Source of the DNA: Streptomyces mutabilis
GTDB lineage: Bacteria; Actinomycetota; Actinomycetes; Streptomycetales; Streptomycetaceae
Length of the DNA: 64,000 nt
Direction of reading: 5' to 3'
Assembly (NCBI RefSeq): GCF_014649815.1
Contig: NZ_BMTT01000009.1
Coordinates: forward strand, 62,001-126,000
The position numbers were made by a program, and so were the translations under genes. Below the pieces are notes generated by a model, which saw only the letters and a list, made by a program, of their open reading frames with translations, was not told where the DNA came from and made no database searches. Below are positions 1-9,225 of this stretch, one piece after another; position 1 is the stretch's first letter; each line of letters opens with the position of its first letter.

Positions 1-596
1 CCGCCGCCGCCCTCCTCCGCGCCGCGCACCGCCTCGCCGCCCAACTCGACGGTGAGGCCGTCACCGTCCGCCGACCGCGCCGTGTCGATGATGCGGGCGA
101 CGTCCGCCTCGGGAACGTCCTCGGCCTTGGCGTCCAGGACGACGGTCGCGTAGGCGATGGTGCCGTCCGCGGAGACGGCTGCGGCGTCGGCGTACGGGCT
201 GCGGACCTCGGCGACGGACGGCAGTGCGCGCACCCGGTCGAGGGTCCGCTCCACCTCGGCGCGGTCGCCGGTCAGTCCGGCGGGGTCCTGGAGGACGATC
301 TGCACGCTGTCGCCCGCCTGCGCCGAACCGTGCCGTTCCAGCAGGTCGGCGGCGGCCTGGGAGTCGGTGCCGGGGAGGGTGAAGTCGTTGCGGTAGGCGC
401 TGCCGGCGGCCTGCGAGCCGACGGTGACGACGGCGACCACGGCCACCCAGAGCAGCAGGGCGCCCCAGCGGTGGCGCCGGGACCAGGAGGCGAGGCGACC
501 GAAGACAGCCGGGTGGGCCACGCGCCGGGCAGGCGGGGGTGAGGGGCTGAGTCCGGGATCGGGACCGGGGCTGGGATCGGGGCTGTGTGGGTGCAT
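1..596 (-). CDS. MMPL-family membrane transporter, N-terminal part (cut by window edge)
   Basis: An open frame with no stop runs off the left edge. After a Pro/Ser-rich leader of about 25 residues it reads VAHPAVFGRLASWSRRHRWG, then one hydrophobic segment (about residues 43-57), then a soluble region containing DLLERHGSAQAGDSVQIVLQ and LDRVRALPSVAEVRSPYADA. This first helix followed by a large extracytoplasmic loop is typical of MMPL/RND lipid exporters of actinobacteria; the later helices lie outside the window. I chose the ATG at 596; a GTG at 521 is the alternative and would remove the odd leader. The gene lies downstream of, and in the same direction as, the two-component pair, separated by 187 bp of tandem repeats. 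Confidence 0.7.
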   Translation of the reverse strand, partial: MHPHSPDPSPGPDPGLSPSPPPARRVAHPAVFGRLASWSRRHRWGALLLWVAVVAVVTVGSQAAGSAYRNDFTLPGTDSQAAADLLERHGSAQAGDSVQIVLQDPAGLTGDRAEVERTLDRVRALPSVAEVRSPYADAAAVSADGTIAYATVVLDAKAEDVPEADVARIIDTARSADGDGLTVELGGEAVRGAEEGGG

Positions 597-654
597 GCCC
601 GCAGCGTCCGGTTCCGGCATGCCGCCGGGCGTCGGCCCCGGGAGGACAGTCGCC

Positions 655-765
655 GTACGGCGTGGGTTGCGGGGGCGGAGGCGGTGTACGGCGTGGGTTG
701 CGGGCCGGACGTGGTGTACGGCGTGCGGCGGGGGGTGAAGGGGGTGTACGGCGTGGGGTGCGGGG
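655..765. repeat. Degenerate tandem repeat, about 30-bp unit, four copies
   Basis: The core GTACGGCGTGGGTTGCGGG recurs with small changes, starting at 655, 686, 716 and 746, a period of 30-31 bp. It fills most of the gap between the response regulator and the MMPL gene. No coding function is evident. Regular near-three-turn spacing could suit a repeated protein-binding site, but simple slippage is equally possible. Confidence 0.75.
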
Positions 766-783
766 ATGAGGGGAGCGGTCGAC

Positions 784-1452
784 TCACTCCGTCAGCCAGC
801 CGGGGCTGACCATCCCCGACTCGTACGCCAGCACGACCAGTTGGGAGCGGTCGCGGACGTCCAGCTTGGTCATGATGCGGCTGACGTGGGTCTTGGCGGT
901 GGCGGGGCTCAGGACCAGGCGGGCGGCGATCTCGTCGTTGGTGAGGCCGGCCGCGACCAGGCGCATGACCTCGCTCTCCCGGTCCGTGAGGGTGTTCAGC
1001 CGCGGGCCCGGCGCGGGGGCGCGGACCCGGCCGGCGAACTCGGCGATCAGACGCCGGGTGACGGAGGGGCTGATCAGGGCGTCACCGCGGGCGGCGACCC
1101 GGACGGCGTGCACCAGTTCCTCCGGCTCGGTGTCCTTGACCAGGAAGCCGGTGGCGCCGGCGCGCAGGGCGCCGTACACGTAGTCGTCGAGGTCGAAGGT
1201 GGTGAGGATGACGACGCGTACGTCCTTCAGGCGGGCGTCGGCGGCGATGTTCCGGGCCGCCTGGAGGCCGTCGACGCCGGGCATGCGGATGTCCAGCAGG
1301 ACGACGTCGGGGCGCAGTGCGCGGCAGGCGGCCAGGGCCTCGGCGCCGTCGCCCGCCTCGCCGACGACCTCCAGGTCGTCCTCGTCCTCCAGGATCGACC
1401 GGAATCCGGCGCGCACCAGACGCTGGTCGTCGGCCAGCACGATTCTGATCAT
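784..1452 (-). CDS. NarL/LuxR-family response regulator
   Basis: A 222-residue two-domain regulator. The receiver domain (about 1-120) has the acidic pair DD at residues 8-9, the phospho-acceptor Asp54 in VVLLDIRMPG and a Lys in FLVKD. The C-terminal LuxR helix-turn-helix (about 155-215) contains LTDRESEVMRLVAAGLTNDE and SPATAKTHVSRIMTKL. The ATG overlaps the stop of the upstream kinase gene by 4 bp (ATGA), so the pair is translationally coupled and the kinase is the likely phosphodonor. Targets are not visible; the MMPL gene downstream is one candidate. Confidence 0.95.
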   Translation of the reverse strand: MIRIVLADDQRLVRAGFRSILEDEDDLEVVGEAGDGAEALAACRALRPDVVLLDIRMPGVDGLQAARNIAADARLKDVRVVILTTFDLDDYVYGALRAGATGFLVKDTEPEELVHAVRVAARGDALISPSVTRRLIAEFAGRVRAPAPGPRLNTLTDRESEVMRLVAAGLTNDEIAARLVLSPATAKTHVSRIMTKLDVRDRSQLVVLAYESGMVSPGWLTE

Positions 1453-2639
1453 GGGGTGGGGAGTGCTCCCTTCGGACGGGCGGAAGGCTCCGGGGTGTCC
1501 GGGCACGGCAGGGTCGCCCGGACCGTGAAGCCGCCCGCCGGGCCGGGACCTGCGGTGAGCCGGCCTCCGAGGGTGCGGGCGCGCTCGCGCATCCCGGTGA
1601 TGCCGCTGCCGGAGCCGCCGCCCACGGGGGCGGGGCCGCGGCCGTTGTCGGTGACCTCGACGGTGATGTGCCGCGGGCCGCGCTCGGTGCGGACGGTGAC
1701 GGCGGAGGCGTGGGCGTGGCGGGTGACGTTGGTCAGCGACTCCTGCACGATGCGGTACGCGGCGAGGTCCACCTCGGCCGGGAGCGGACGCCCCTCGCCG
1801 TCGGCGCGCACCTCGACGTCGAGGCCGGTCAGCCGGGCCGCCGCCACCAGGTCGCCGAGCCGGTCGAGGCCGGCCGCGGGCGCGGTGGGCGCCGACTCGT
1901 CGGCCTGCCGCAGCACGCCCAGGATCGCCCGCAGCTCGCGCAGGGCTTCCCGGCTGGCGTCCTTGACCGCGCCGAGCGCCTCCTCCGCCCGTCGCGGGCC
2001 GTCGGGGTCCTTGCGGAGCCGGCGCAGGGCGGCGGCGGACTGGACGTTGATCAGGGAGATGTGGTGGCCGACGACGTCGTGCAGCTCCCGCGCGATGCGC
2101 AGCCGCTCCTCGCTCGCCGCCCGCTGCTCCGCCTCCCGGGCGAGGGCCAGCCGGTTGTCGCGCACCCAGCCGAGGGCGACCACGCCCACCAGCCAGCCGG
2201 TCATCATGAACAGGGCGACCCCGTTGACGTCGTGGTTGCCGAGCAGCGTGCCGGTCCCGGTGAGCAGCAGACCGAGCGCGGCCAGGACGATCGCCGCGCG
2301 GAGCCTGCCCGCGGCGGCGACCGTGTAGAGGGCGACGACGAAGGCGACCATCAGCGGACCGTCGTAGGCGCTGACCAGGTAGTACGCGATGGTGGCGGCC
2401 AGCACGAAGGCCGCGGTCGGCACCGGGTGGCGTCGGCAGACGTACAGGGCGGCGCAGGCGGCGACGAGCAGGGCCCAGACGAGCGCGGTGGCCTCCCAGG
2501 ACTCCTCGCGCTCGCCGATCAGCGAGCGCAGGCTGCCCACCGCGACCAGGACGAGGACCGCCCCGGCCAGCGCGGCGTCCGCCGCCCGGCCGCGCGGCAG
2601 CCTCAGCCGGGGGCGGGACGGCAGGGCGCGGGGAACCAT
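1449..2639 (-). CDS. NarL-type sensor histidine kinase
   Basis: A 396-residue membrane kinase. Four or five hydrophobic segments occupy about residues 20-155. They are followed by a HisKA_3 dimerisation helix with the phospho-accepting His in RIARELHDVVGHH, then a HATPase domain with VQESLTNVTRHAHA (N box) and VTDNGRGPAPVGGGSGSGIT (G boxes). It lacks a recognisable extracellular sensor domain, as in many small Streptomyces kinases that sense membrane state. Start ATG at 2639. It overlaps the response-regulator gene by 4 bp and is divergent from the small membrane gene at 2815. Confidence 0.93.
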   Translation of the reverse strand: MVPRALPSRPRLRLPRGRAADAALAGAVLVLVAVGSLRSLIGEREESWEATALVWALLVAACAALYVCRRHPVPTAAFVLAATIAYYLVSAYDGPLMVAFVVALYTVAAAGRLRAAIVLAALGLLLTGTGTLLGNHDVNGVALFMMTGWLVGVVALGWVRDNRLALAREAEQRAASEERLRIARELHDVVGHHISLINVQSAAALRRLRKDPDGPRRAEEALGAVKDASREALRELRAILGVLRQADESAPTAPAAGLDRLGDLVAAARLTGLDVEVRADGEGRPLPAEVDLAAYRIVQESLTNVTRHAHASAVTVRTERGPRHITVEVTDNGRGPAPVGGGSGSGITGMRERARTLGGRLTAGPGPAGGFTVRATLPCPDTPEPSARPKGALPTP

Positions 2640-2814
2640 GCGGCCAGCGTAGGCAGGGCACCGGCCGCGTGCCCTCCCCCGCGCGACGGAACCCGCCCGC
2701 GCGCACCCGCAACCCGGGGCGTAGCCGGACGCCGGGCACCGCAACCGCTGGGGTACGGCGGATACCGGCCGCAGGCCGACGCCCCGGAGCCGGTCGCCCG
2801 CCGAGGCTGACGGC

Positions 2815-3246
2815 ATGAACAGCCGACCCTTGCCCGGCCTCCCCCTCTCCGTCCGCCTGCGCCGGCTGCACCGGCCGATGGTGGCCCTGCTGACCGTCGT
2901 CGCGCTGGTCCGGCCGGTGTTCTCGGTCACCGGAGCGACCGACGCGCTCGGCAGACCGCTCACGCCCCTCCTGCTCACCCTGCTGATCAGCCTGTTCTGG
3001 ATTCTCGCCGTCGGGCTCAGCCGGGTGCGGGAGCCGCTGCTGACGCCGGTGGCCGCCGGGGTGGCGTACGCGGTGGCCGCCCTGGTCCTGAGCGGGGTGC
3101 TGTCGCCCGTGCTCACGGGTGAACTGCGAGGTCCCCTGGCACGGCCGCAGGCCATCCTGCCGATGCTCCTCGTCAACGGCGTGTGGGGCGCGGTCTGCGG
3201 CGTCTGCGCGCTGGGCGTGCGCCGGTTGCGCGGAGGAGCGGTGTGA
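2815..3246 (+). CDS. Small integral membrane protein of unknown function
   Basis: The 143-residue product has about four hydrophobic stretches (roughly residues 22-40, 48-66, 74-95 and 112-135) separated by short basic loops, and a basic C-terminus (VRRLRGG). I recognise no family. It is divergent from the kinase gene with a 175-bp shared upstream region and convergent with the copper protein gene. Just after its stop, GAGCGGTGTGAGTGGCG-like units are repeated in tandem. Confidence 0.75.
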   Translation: MNSRPLPGLPLSVRLRRLHRPMVALLTVVALVRPVFSVTGATDALGRPLTPLLLTLLISLFWILAVGLSRVREPLLTPVAAGVAYAVAALVLSGVLSPVLTGELRGPLARPQAILPMLLVNGVWGAVCGVCALGVRRLRGGAV

Positions 3247-3324
3247 GTGGCGGAGCGGAGGAGCGGTGTGAGTGGCGGAGCGGCGTGAGTGCAGGGGTGC
3301 GCGCGCGGACGGGGGGGTGGCGCG

Positions 3325-5169
3325 CTATCTCTCGATGCGGATCCGCCTCGACTCGCTCACCTGGTCGATCTCCGACACCCGGACCGTCGTCCTCGTCGTC
3401 CAGGTGCCGGGAAGCGGGAGGGTGAGGGAGTTGGTGCTCCAGTAGCCGCCCCGGTCCACGAGTGCCGCGTCGATCGGACCGACGTCCTTGTCGGGCAGGG
3501 TGAAGGAGAGGCGCAGTTCGGGGACGGCGGCCAGGCTGCCGTCGGGGCCGAAGACGACGGCCTGCACGGCGTTGTCCCCGGTGCGGCCGGGGTCCAGGGT
3601 GATCTGGACCGTGCCCCGGCCCGAGGCGCCGATCTCGAAGGGGATCGTGGTGACGGACGCGGGCAGCACCCTGCCCGCCGGCGCGGTGCGCGCCGCCTCG
3701 GCCGCCGCGCGGCCCGGCACGGTGCTGGTGAGCACGGTGGTGATCCCCAGGACGACCGCCGCGACGCCGGCCTCGGCGAGGACGGACCTGCGCAGGCCCC
3801 GGCGGTGTGCCTCCCCGGCGGTTCCGGGCGGTGGCACCGGCCCGGACGGCTCCGGGGCGGCCTCCCCGCCCCCGGGCGGCCCGCCCACCCGTTCCCGCAC
3901 CCTCTCGGGTGCGCGCTTCCGTTCCCGTACGGCTGTCCCGGAGTCCATCAGGGCCGCCGTCCACCGTCGGGACACCGCCGCCGCGGCCAGCAGCACGGCG
4001 ACCGCCGCCAGCTTGGCCAGCAGCAGCCTGCCGTACGCCGTCCCGGTGAGCGCCTGCCAGGAGCCGAGGCCGCGCCAGGACTGGTAGACGCCGGTGACGA
4101 CCAGGACGGTCACGGAGGCGAAGGCGATCCGGGAGAAGCGGGTGACCGTGGCGGCGACCGTGGTGCCGCGCAGGGTGACGAGGAGGGCGACGAGGCCGCC
4201 GAGCCAGACCGCGGTGGCGAGCAGGTGCAGCACGGACGACGTCACCGCGAGCGGTACCTGGACGCCGGCGGACGCGTGCTCGGCGGCGGCCCAGGTCAGG
4301 GCGAGACCGACGGCGAGCGCGGCGCCCACCGCGGCCGGGGCGGGGGTGGGCACTCGGCGCCGGGCGGTACGGGCCGTGCGGGTGAGGAAAAGGGCGACCG
4401 GCGCCAGCAGGGCCAGTCTGAGCAGCAGCAGCGCGCCCGGCCGGGTCGTCGCCGTGTCGCCCAGCGCGGAGACGTCCAGGGCGGCCGACGGTCCCGTCCC
4501 CGCCTCGTACGGGGCCCTGAGCAGCAGCAGGGCGACGGTGGCGGCGAGCAGCGTCCACCAGGACGCCACCAGCGGCCGGCGCAGCGGGGCGGTGTCCGGT
4601 GGGCGGCACAGGGCGACGAAGGCGGCGGTGCCGATGAGCAGGGCGGCGGCGAGGTGGGCGAGGTAGCGGGCGATCTTGTGGAGGGTGGCGGTCAGCGGGT
4701 TCTCGGTGGGGCCGGGGTCCACCGAGACCGTCGTCGCGGAGGGATTGCCGACAGAGAAGGCGAAGGCGCCGGAGACGGGGTGGCTGTCGGCCGAGACCAC
4801 CCGCCAGGCCACGGTGTACGTGCCCTCGCCGAGCCGGCCCGGCAGCGTGACGCGGGCCGTGTCGGAACGGCCGTCCGCCCGGCCGGCCTCCCCCGTCCGC
4901 ACCCGGTGGCCTCCTGGATCGAGGACGCGGAACGAGTCGTCGCGCAGGCCGACGGACTCGGTGAAGGTCAGGGTGACGTGGCGCGGGGCGCGCTGGAGGA
5001 CGCTGCCGTCCCCGGGGTCGGTGGAGCGGAGGGCCGCGTGGGCGGACGCCGGTCCGGCGCCGCCGAGGACGAGCAGGAGCAGCGCGGCGCCCAGCAGCAC
5101 CGGCCACCGAAGCGCCCGTGGTCCTCGCGGTCGCCGGCTCCCGGCGCGCGCACCGTCATCACACCTCAC
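3325..5169 (-). CDS. CopC-CopD fusion, copper transport/resistance protein
   Basis: A 614-residue protein of the YcnJ/CopCD type. A signal-like hydrophobic segment (about 22-43) ends at GPASAHAALRSTDPGDGS, which places the copper-binding N-terminal His right after the cleavage site, as in CopC. The CopC beta-barrel follows to about residue 145 and includes WRVVSADSHPVSGAFAFSVG with its conserved His. Eight or so membrane helices of the CopD domain cover about 165-410, then a basic linker and a C-terminal extracytoplasmic domain (about 480-614). Function inferred from the family: copper handling at the membrane. GTG start; an internal start near the signal peptide is possible. Confidence 0.9.
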   Translation of the reverse strand: MRCDDGARAGSRRPRGPRALRWPVLLGAALLLLVLGGAGPASAHAALRSTDPGDGSVLQRAPRHVTLTFTESVGLRDDSFRVLDPGGHRVRTGEAGRADGRSDTARVTLPGRLGEGTYTVAWRVVSADSHPVSGAFAFSVGNPSATTVSVDPGPTENPLTATLHKIARYLAHLAAALLIGTAAFVALCRPPDTAPLRRPLVASWWTLLAATVALLLLRAPYEAGTGPSAALDVSALGDTATTRPGALLLLRLALLAPVALFLTRTARTARRRVPTPAPAAVGAALAVGLALTWAAAEHASAGVQVPLAVTSSVLHLLATAVWLGGLVALLVTLRGTTVAATVTRFSRIAFASVTVLVVTGVYQSWRGLGSWQALTGTAYGRLLLAKLAAVAVLLAAAAVSRRWTAALMDSGTAVRERKRAPERVRERVGGPPGGGEAAPEPSGPVPPPGTAGEAHRRGLRRSVLAEAGVAAVVLGITTVLTSTVPGRAAAEAARTAPAGRVLPASVTTIPFEIGASGRGTVQITLDPGRTGDNAVQAVVFGPDGSLAAVPELRLSFTLPDKDVGPIDAALVDRGGYWSTNSLTLPLPGTWTTRTTVRVSEIDQVSESRRIRIER

Positions 5170-5256
5170 GTCGTGTCCCCGTCGTCGGAACCCACTGCCT
5201 CGGGGATGCGTACGGACGCGGCGGCCGCACCGCTCAGCGGTTGTGCGGCCGGTTCC

Positions 5257-6021
5257 TCACCACGACGGACGTGCCGTCACCCCGCCGTCCACCACGAGGT
5301 CGTGACCGGTGACCCAGGACGCCAGCCGTGAGGCGAGGAACACGCACGCGTCCCCGACGTCCTCCGGCCGCCCCAGCCGTCCCGTGGGCGCCGCCCGCAG
5401 CCACCGCCGTACGCCGTCCGGCCAGGACTCGGCGAGACCGTCCCGGTCGATGAGGCCGGGCGAGACGGAGTTGACCCTGACTCCCCACGGCCCGTACTCC
5501 AGGGCCGCCGAACGTGCGTGCATGACGACCGCCGCCTTGGAGGCGCTGTAGTGCGCGTGGGCGGGAGCGGGCGCGCCGGCCTCCACGGACGCGATGTGGG
5601 TGACGGTGCCGCCGCCGTCCTGGTCCCGCATGATCCCGGCGGCGGCCTGCGTGCACGCGAAGACGCCGGTGAGGTTGGTGTCGACGACCTCCCGCCACTC
5701 GGCGGCCGTCATGCCGGGCAGCTCCCGCAGGGGCTGCACGCCCGCGTTGTTGACCAGTGCGGTCAGCCGTCCGCCGCCCCAGTCGGCGGCGTCCCCGACC
5801 AGGGCGCGGCAGGCGTCCTCGTCAGTGAGATCGGCGCGCAGCACGGTCGCCCGTCCGCCGAGCCCCCTGATCCGCGCGGCCACCTCCTGCGCCGCCGCCA
5901 CCGCCGTACGGCAGTGCACCACGACCGCCGCTCCCTCCTCGGCGAAGCGCAGCGCGATGCCCCGGCCGATGCCGCCGCCCGCGCCGGTGACCAGGGCGAC
6001 CTGTCCGTCGAGGAGTGTCAT
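5257..6021 (-). CDS. Short-chain dehydrogenase/reductase (SDR)
   Basis: A 254-residue classical SDR. It shows the cofactor motif VTGAGGGIGRG near the N-terminus, NNAG (in LVNNAGVQP), catalytic Ser (THIASVEA) and YxxxK (YSASKAAVV), and ends close to the C-terminal VVDGGVTA seen in FabG-like enzymes. The substrate is not predictable. The ATG at 6021 overlaps the stop of the cupin gene by 4 bp, so it is the last gene of the operon that starts at the iron box near 9.2 kb. Confidence 0.93.
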   Translation of the reverse strand: MTLLDGQVALVTGAGGGIGRGIALRFAEEGAAVVVHCRTAVAAAQEVAARIRGLGGRATVLRADLTDEDACRALVGDAADWGGGRLTALVNNAGVQPLRELPGMTAAEWREVVDTNLTGVFACTQAAAGIMRDQDGGGTVTHIASVEAGAPAPAHAHYSASKAAVVMHARSAALEYGPWGVRVNSVSPGLIDRDGLAESWPDGVRRWLRAAPTGRLGRPEDVGDACVFLASRLASWVTGHDLVVDGGVTARPSW

Positions 6022-6512
6022 GGGCGGCACAGTTCCACGATCCGGTCCGCCCGGTCCGGGTAGCGCGCCGTGAGTCCGGCCGCGTCGCCGTGCTCGTAGT
6101 CCCCGTAGGTGAAGCCGGGCGCCATCGTGCAGCCGAAGAGCGACCACGTCCCGCCGGGGGCCACCCGGCCGCCCATCCAGGTTCCGGCGGGGACCGTGAA
6201 CTGCACGTGCTGGCCGCCCAGGACGTCCGGCCCCAGCAGGGCCGTACGCGTGCCGCCGTCCGGGTCGAGGAGCAGCAGCTCAAGGGGATCGCCGAGGTAG
6301 AAGTGCCAGACCTCGTCGGTGGGCAGACGGTGCAGCGCGGAGAAGTCGTCGGGGCGGGCGGTCAGCAGCGCCACGATGGCGGTCCCGGCGGGACGCCCGT
6401 CGGGGCGCTCGGGACCGGCCCAGGTGCGGCGGAACAGGCCGCCCTCCCGGGGGACGGGCTCCAGCCCGTAGTGCTCGATCAGGTCCTCGGCGGTCGGCGG
6501 GGGCGGCGTCAC
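6018..6512 (-). CDS. DUF985 (Cupin_5) family protein
   Basis: The 164-residue protein matches the DUF985 cupin family: an N-terminal EDLIEHYGLEPVPREGGLF, the central DEVWHFYLGDPLELLLLDPD strand pair with a conserved His, and a C-terminal segment GCTMAPGFTYGDYEHGD. Members adopt a double-stranded beta-helix; biochemical roles are mostly unassigned. The stop codon of the GNAT gene overlaps its start by 4 bp, and it overlaps the SDR gene by 4 bp, giving a tightly coupled cistron. Iron regulation is inferred from position only. Confidence 0.88.
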   Translation of the reverse strand: MTPPPPTAEDLIEHYGLEPVPREGGLFRRTWAGPERPDGRPAGTAIVALLTARPDDFSALHRLPTDEVWHFYLGDPLELLLLDPDGGTRTALLGPDVLGGQHVQFTVPAGTWMGGRVAPGGTWSLFGCTMAPGFTYGDYEHGDAAGLTARYPDRADRIVELCRP

Positions 6513-7141
6513 GCCGGGAAGGCTACCTCCCGGCGGATGAAGGCGAGTTGTGCCTTCTTCTCCGGCAGGTACACGTCCGGCAGGTCGACCTCGGGCAGCA
6601 CGACGGCCGGTCCGGCGGTGAAGCCCTGCTTGACGAAGCGGGCGATCGCCTTCTCGTTGCCCACGTCCGGGTCGACCACGATCCGCCTCCGGTCCAGGCC
6701 CACCAGTACGTACGCCATGACGGCCGACGCGAGCGCGGCCGTCCAGCCGGGACGCGCGCCCTCGGGCCCCGCCGGCGCGAGCAGCAGGTGGACGCCGATG
6801 TCACCGGGTTCGACGTCGTAGCACTCGCTCACCCGGTCGGCCTCGGGGTCGTAGGTCTGGAGCAGCGCGACCGGTTCGCCGTCCTTCACCACCAGGAAGG
6901 CGTGGTGGGTGTCGAGCGTGTCCATGTGGGCGTACGTCTCGGCGACCCGATCCCGTGTGAGGCCGGTCATGCCCCAGAAGACGGCACGCTCCTCGCTCAC
7001 CCAGCGGTGGATCACGTCGGCGTCGGCGGCCGCGTCGAGGGGGAGGACGCGGACGGTGCCGAAGCCGTCCAGCTCCTGCTCGTGGACGGGCGGGCGGGAG
7101 GCGTACGCCGACGTGCGGGGGGCCGTGTGCGGGTCAGTCAT
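6509..7141 (-). CDS. GNAT acetyltransferase, siderophore-biosynthesis type
   Basis: A 210-residue GNAT of the IucB/RhbD/AlcB-like group (Acetyltransf_8). Visible landmarks are VIHRWVSEERAVFWGMTGLT near residue 45, LLQTYDPEADRVSECYDVEP, GDIGVHLLLAP and VDPDVGNEKAIARFVKQGF (acetyl-CoA loop region). These enzymes acylate N-hydroxylated or free amines in hydroxamate siderophore assembly. Its start overlaps the stop of the amidase gene by 8 bp. With the iron box upstream, a role in modifying a siderophore is the best inference. Confidence 0.88.
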   Translation of the reverse strand: MTDPHTAPRTSAYASRPPVHEQELDGFGTVRVLPLDAAADADVIHRWVSEERAVFWGMTGLTRDRVAETYAHMDTLDTHHAFLVVKDGEPVALLQTYDPEADRVSECYDVEPGDIGVHLLLAPAGPEGARPGWTAALASAVMAYVLVGLDRRRIVVDPDVGNEKAIARFVKQGFTAGPAVVLPEVDLPDVYLPEKKAQLAFIRREVAFPA

Positions 7142-9206
7142 CGGTTTCCTTCGTGAGCCGGTCGAAGTCGGTGATCACCGGGACGAGTTCGCCGTCGAGC
7201 CACAGGGTCTGCTGGTCGCGGTGGTGGGGCGAGCCGGGGACACCCGAGGCTCCGTGGGGCACCACCCAGCGGCTGTGCTGCCGGTCGGCCAGGTCCCAGA
7301 CGTAGCGGGCGGCCGGGCCTCGCGCGGCGCGGTCGGTGAGTCCGGGCACGGCGGAGGTGCACAGCACGCAGTCGTGGTCGCCGGAGAGGCGGGGTTCCTC
7401 CCGGCCGTCGGAGGTGTCGGGCAGGGCTCGCCAGGGGGCGAGGCGGTGGGTGTCGCCCCAGGTGCCGGCGGGAGGCCGGGCGGCCACCTCCTCCAGCGCG
7501 GCACGGACGGCTTCGGCGCGGTCGATGCCGTACAGGTCGTCCGCGCGCAGCAGCTGTTCGAGGGCGTACGCGACGCGCGGCACGAGCGCGAGCCACGGCC
7601 GGAGCACGTCGGGGTACGCGGGTGCCACGGCCGCGGGGGCGAGGGCCGGGTGAGCCGCGAGGCGCCGTACGACGGCTCCGCGCACGGCCGCGTACGCCGC
7701 CGCGTCGGTGCTGCCGGCGTCCATGTGCCGGTCCCAGGCGAGGAGGCGGTCACGGAGGGCGGCGGCTTCGGGAAGCAGGTCGTCCAGGGCGGCGAGGCGG
7801 TCCAGGAGGGGGCCGGCCGAGGCGAGGTGGGTGTCCGTGTGGATCGCGGGCATGCCGGCCGCCGACCAGCCGTCCTTGCCGGCGAGCAGGGCGGCGATGC
7901 GGTCGGCGCGGTGCGGCGGGGCGAACTCGACGCCGAGCGAGGCGGCCGGGCCGCGCTGGTTGGCCATCACGGCGACGCCCCCGGTGAGGCCGGCGCGGGG
8001 CGGGGTGTGCCAGCCGGTCCACTCGTGGCCGGGCTCCCAGGCGAGTACCGGGCGCAGGCTGTTGGCGCTCGCCCGCACCGGTACGCGTCCCGCCACCCGG
8101 TGCAGCAGCCCGCCCTGGGTGTCGGCGGCCTGCACGACGTTGACCGGCTCGGCCCACGCGTCCAGGGCGCGGTCCACGTCGGCGACCCGGCGGGCCCGCA
8201 ACAGCGGCAGCAGGGCGCCGAAGCCGAGGTCGGCGGTGACGCGGGGCGGGCAGCGCAGGCTGAGGGCGGCCGGGGTGCCGTCGTCGAGGCCCTCGGGGCC
8301 GCCGGCGATCACCGGTCCGCGGTCGGTCTCGATGACCTCGACGTCGATGCTCTCCTCCCCCGCGACGTGGATCGTCTCGGTGTGCCGGGCGGCGCGGTGC
8401 CAGGCGCCGTCGGGACCGAGCGCCTCGACGCCGGCGCCGGTGCGGCGCAGGCGTTCGCGGTAGAGGTCCTGGTAGTCGGCCATGGCGTTGGTGATGGCCC
8501 ACGCGACCGTGCCGGTGTGGCCGAAGTGGGCGATGCCGGGGACGCCGGGCACGGCGAGTCCGACGACGTCGAACTCCGGGCAGGACAGGTGGATCTGCTG
8601 GTAGACGCCGGGGTCCTCGATGAAGCGGTGCGGGTCGCCGGCGATGAGCGCGTGTCCGGTGGCGGTGCGTTCGCCGGAGACCCGCCAGCCGTTGCTGCCG
8701 GCGGTGCCGGGTCCGTCGGTGGCGAAGAGGGCGACGGCGTCGGGGCCGAGGTGTGCGGTGATGTGCTCGCGCCAGAGCTTGGCGGGGAAGCCGGCGAAGA
8801 GGATGTGGATGGCGAGCCAGACGGCGAGCGGGGTCCACGGCTCCCAGCGGCCGGGGGTGAGGCCCACCCGGGCGAACTCGGGGGCGTCGCAGGCGGCGAG
8901 CCCCTCGTTCACGCCGTCCACGTACGCCCGTACCCAGGCGGCCGTCTCCGGGTCCTTCTCCTCCAGGGCGGTGAAGCAGCGGCGGGCGGTGTCCGCGAGG
9001 CGGGCGCGGCGGGCCAGGCGGTCCCAGGACAGCGCCTCGGGGCCGAGGAAGGACGCGGAGGTGCCCTGGGCGCGGTGCCGCTCGACCTCCAGCTGCCAGG
9101 CCCGGTCCCGGGCGGTCACCCGGCCCTGGGCACGGACGAGTTCTTCCGCGTCGGCCGCGCGGAGGTGGGGGATCCCCCAGGCGTCGCGGTAGGTCTCGGC
9201 GCTCAC
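7134..9206 (-). CDS. Penicillin-acylase family (Ntn hydrolase) protein, apparently cytoplasmic
   Basis: A 690-residue member of the penicillin amidase S45 family. RDAWGIPHLRA is the usual N-terminal motif (D-x-x-G-I/V-P-H). The expected autocatalytic site is TAGSNGWRVSG, with the nucleophile Ser171 that would become the beta-chain N-terminus. VANQR-like and NxxP-type segments (VMANQRGPA) follow further on. No signal peptide is present, unlike secreted penicillin G acylases, so it probably acts inside the cell. It is the first gene behind the iron box. I recall the name desG being used for such an amidase associated with acylated desferrioxamines; that link is unverified here. Confidence 0.9.
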   Translation of the reverse strand: MSAETYRDAWGIPHLRAADAEELVRAQGRVTARDRAWQLEVERHRAQGTSASFLGPEALSWDRLARRARLADTARRCFTALEEKDPETAAWVRAYVDGVNEGLAACDAPEFARVGLTPGRWEPWTPLAVWLAIHILFAGFPAKLWREHITAHLGPDAVALFATDGPGTAGSNGWRVSGERTATGHALIAGDPHRFIEDPGVYQQIHLSCPEFDVVGLAVPGVPGIAHFGHTGTVAWAITNAMADYQDLYRERLRRTGAGVEALGPDGAWHRAARHTETIHVAGEESIDVEVIETDRGPVIAGGPEGLDDGTPAALSLRCPPRVTADLGFGALLPLLRARRVADVDRALDAWAEPVNVVQAADTQGGLLHRVAGRVPVRASANSLRPVLAWEPGHEWTGWHTPPRAGLTGGVAVMANQRGPAASLGVEFAPPHRADRIAALLAGKDGWSAAGMPAIHTDTHLASAGPLLDRLAALDDLLPEAAALRDRLLAWDRHMDAGSTDAAAYAAVRGAVVRRLAAHPALAPAAVAPAYPDVLRPWLALVPRVAYALEQLLRADDLYGIDRAEAVRAALEEVAARPPAGTWGDTHRLAPWRALPDTSDGREEPRLSGDHDCVLCTSAVPGLTDRAARGPAARYVWDLADRQHSRWVVPHGASGVPGSPHHRDQQTLWLDGELVPVITDFDRLTKETDD

Positions 9207-9225
9207 CCCTGTGCCTCTACTCTCT

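Noticed and set aside
766..2328. Very long opposite-strand frames over the two-component genes, and similar ones at 3,289-5,331, 6,909-9,266, 19,011-21,941, 25,551-29,522 and 54,974-57,805
   Set aside because: Artefacts of high GC third positions: the proteins are low-complexity and antisense to genes with clear domains.
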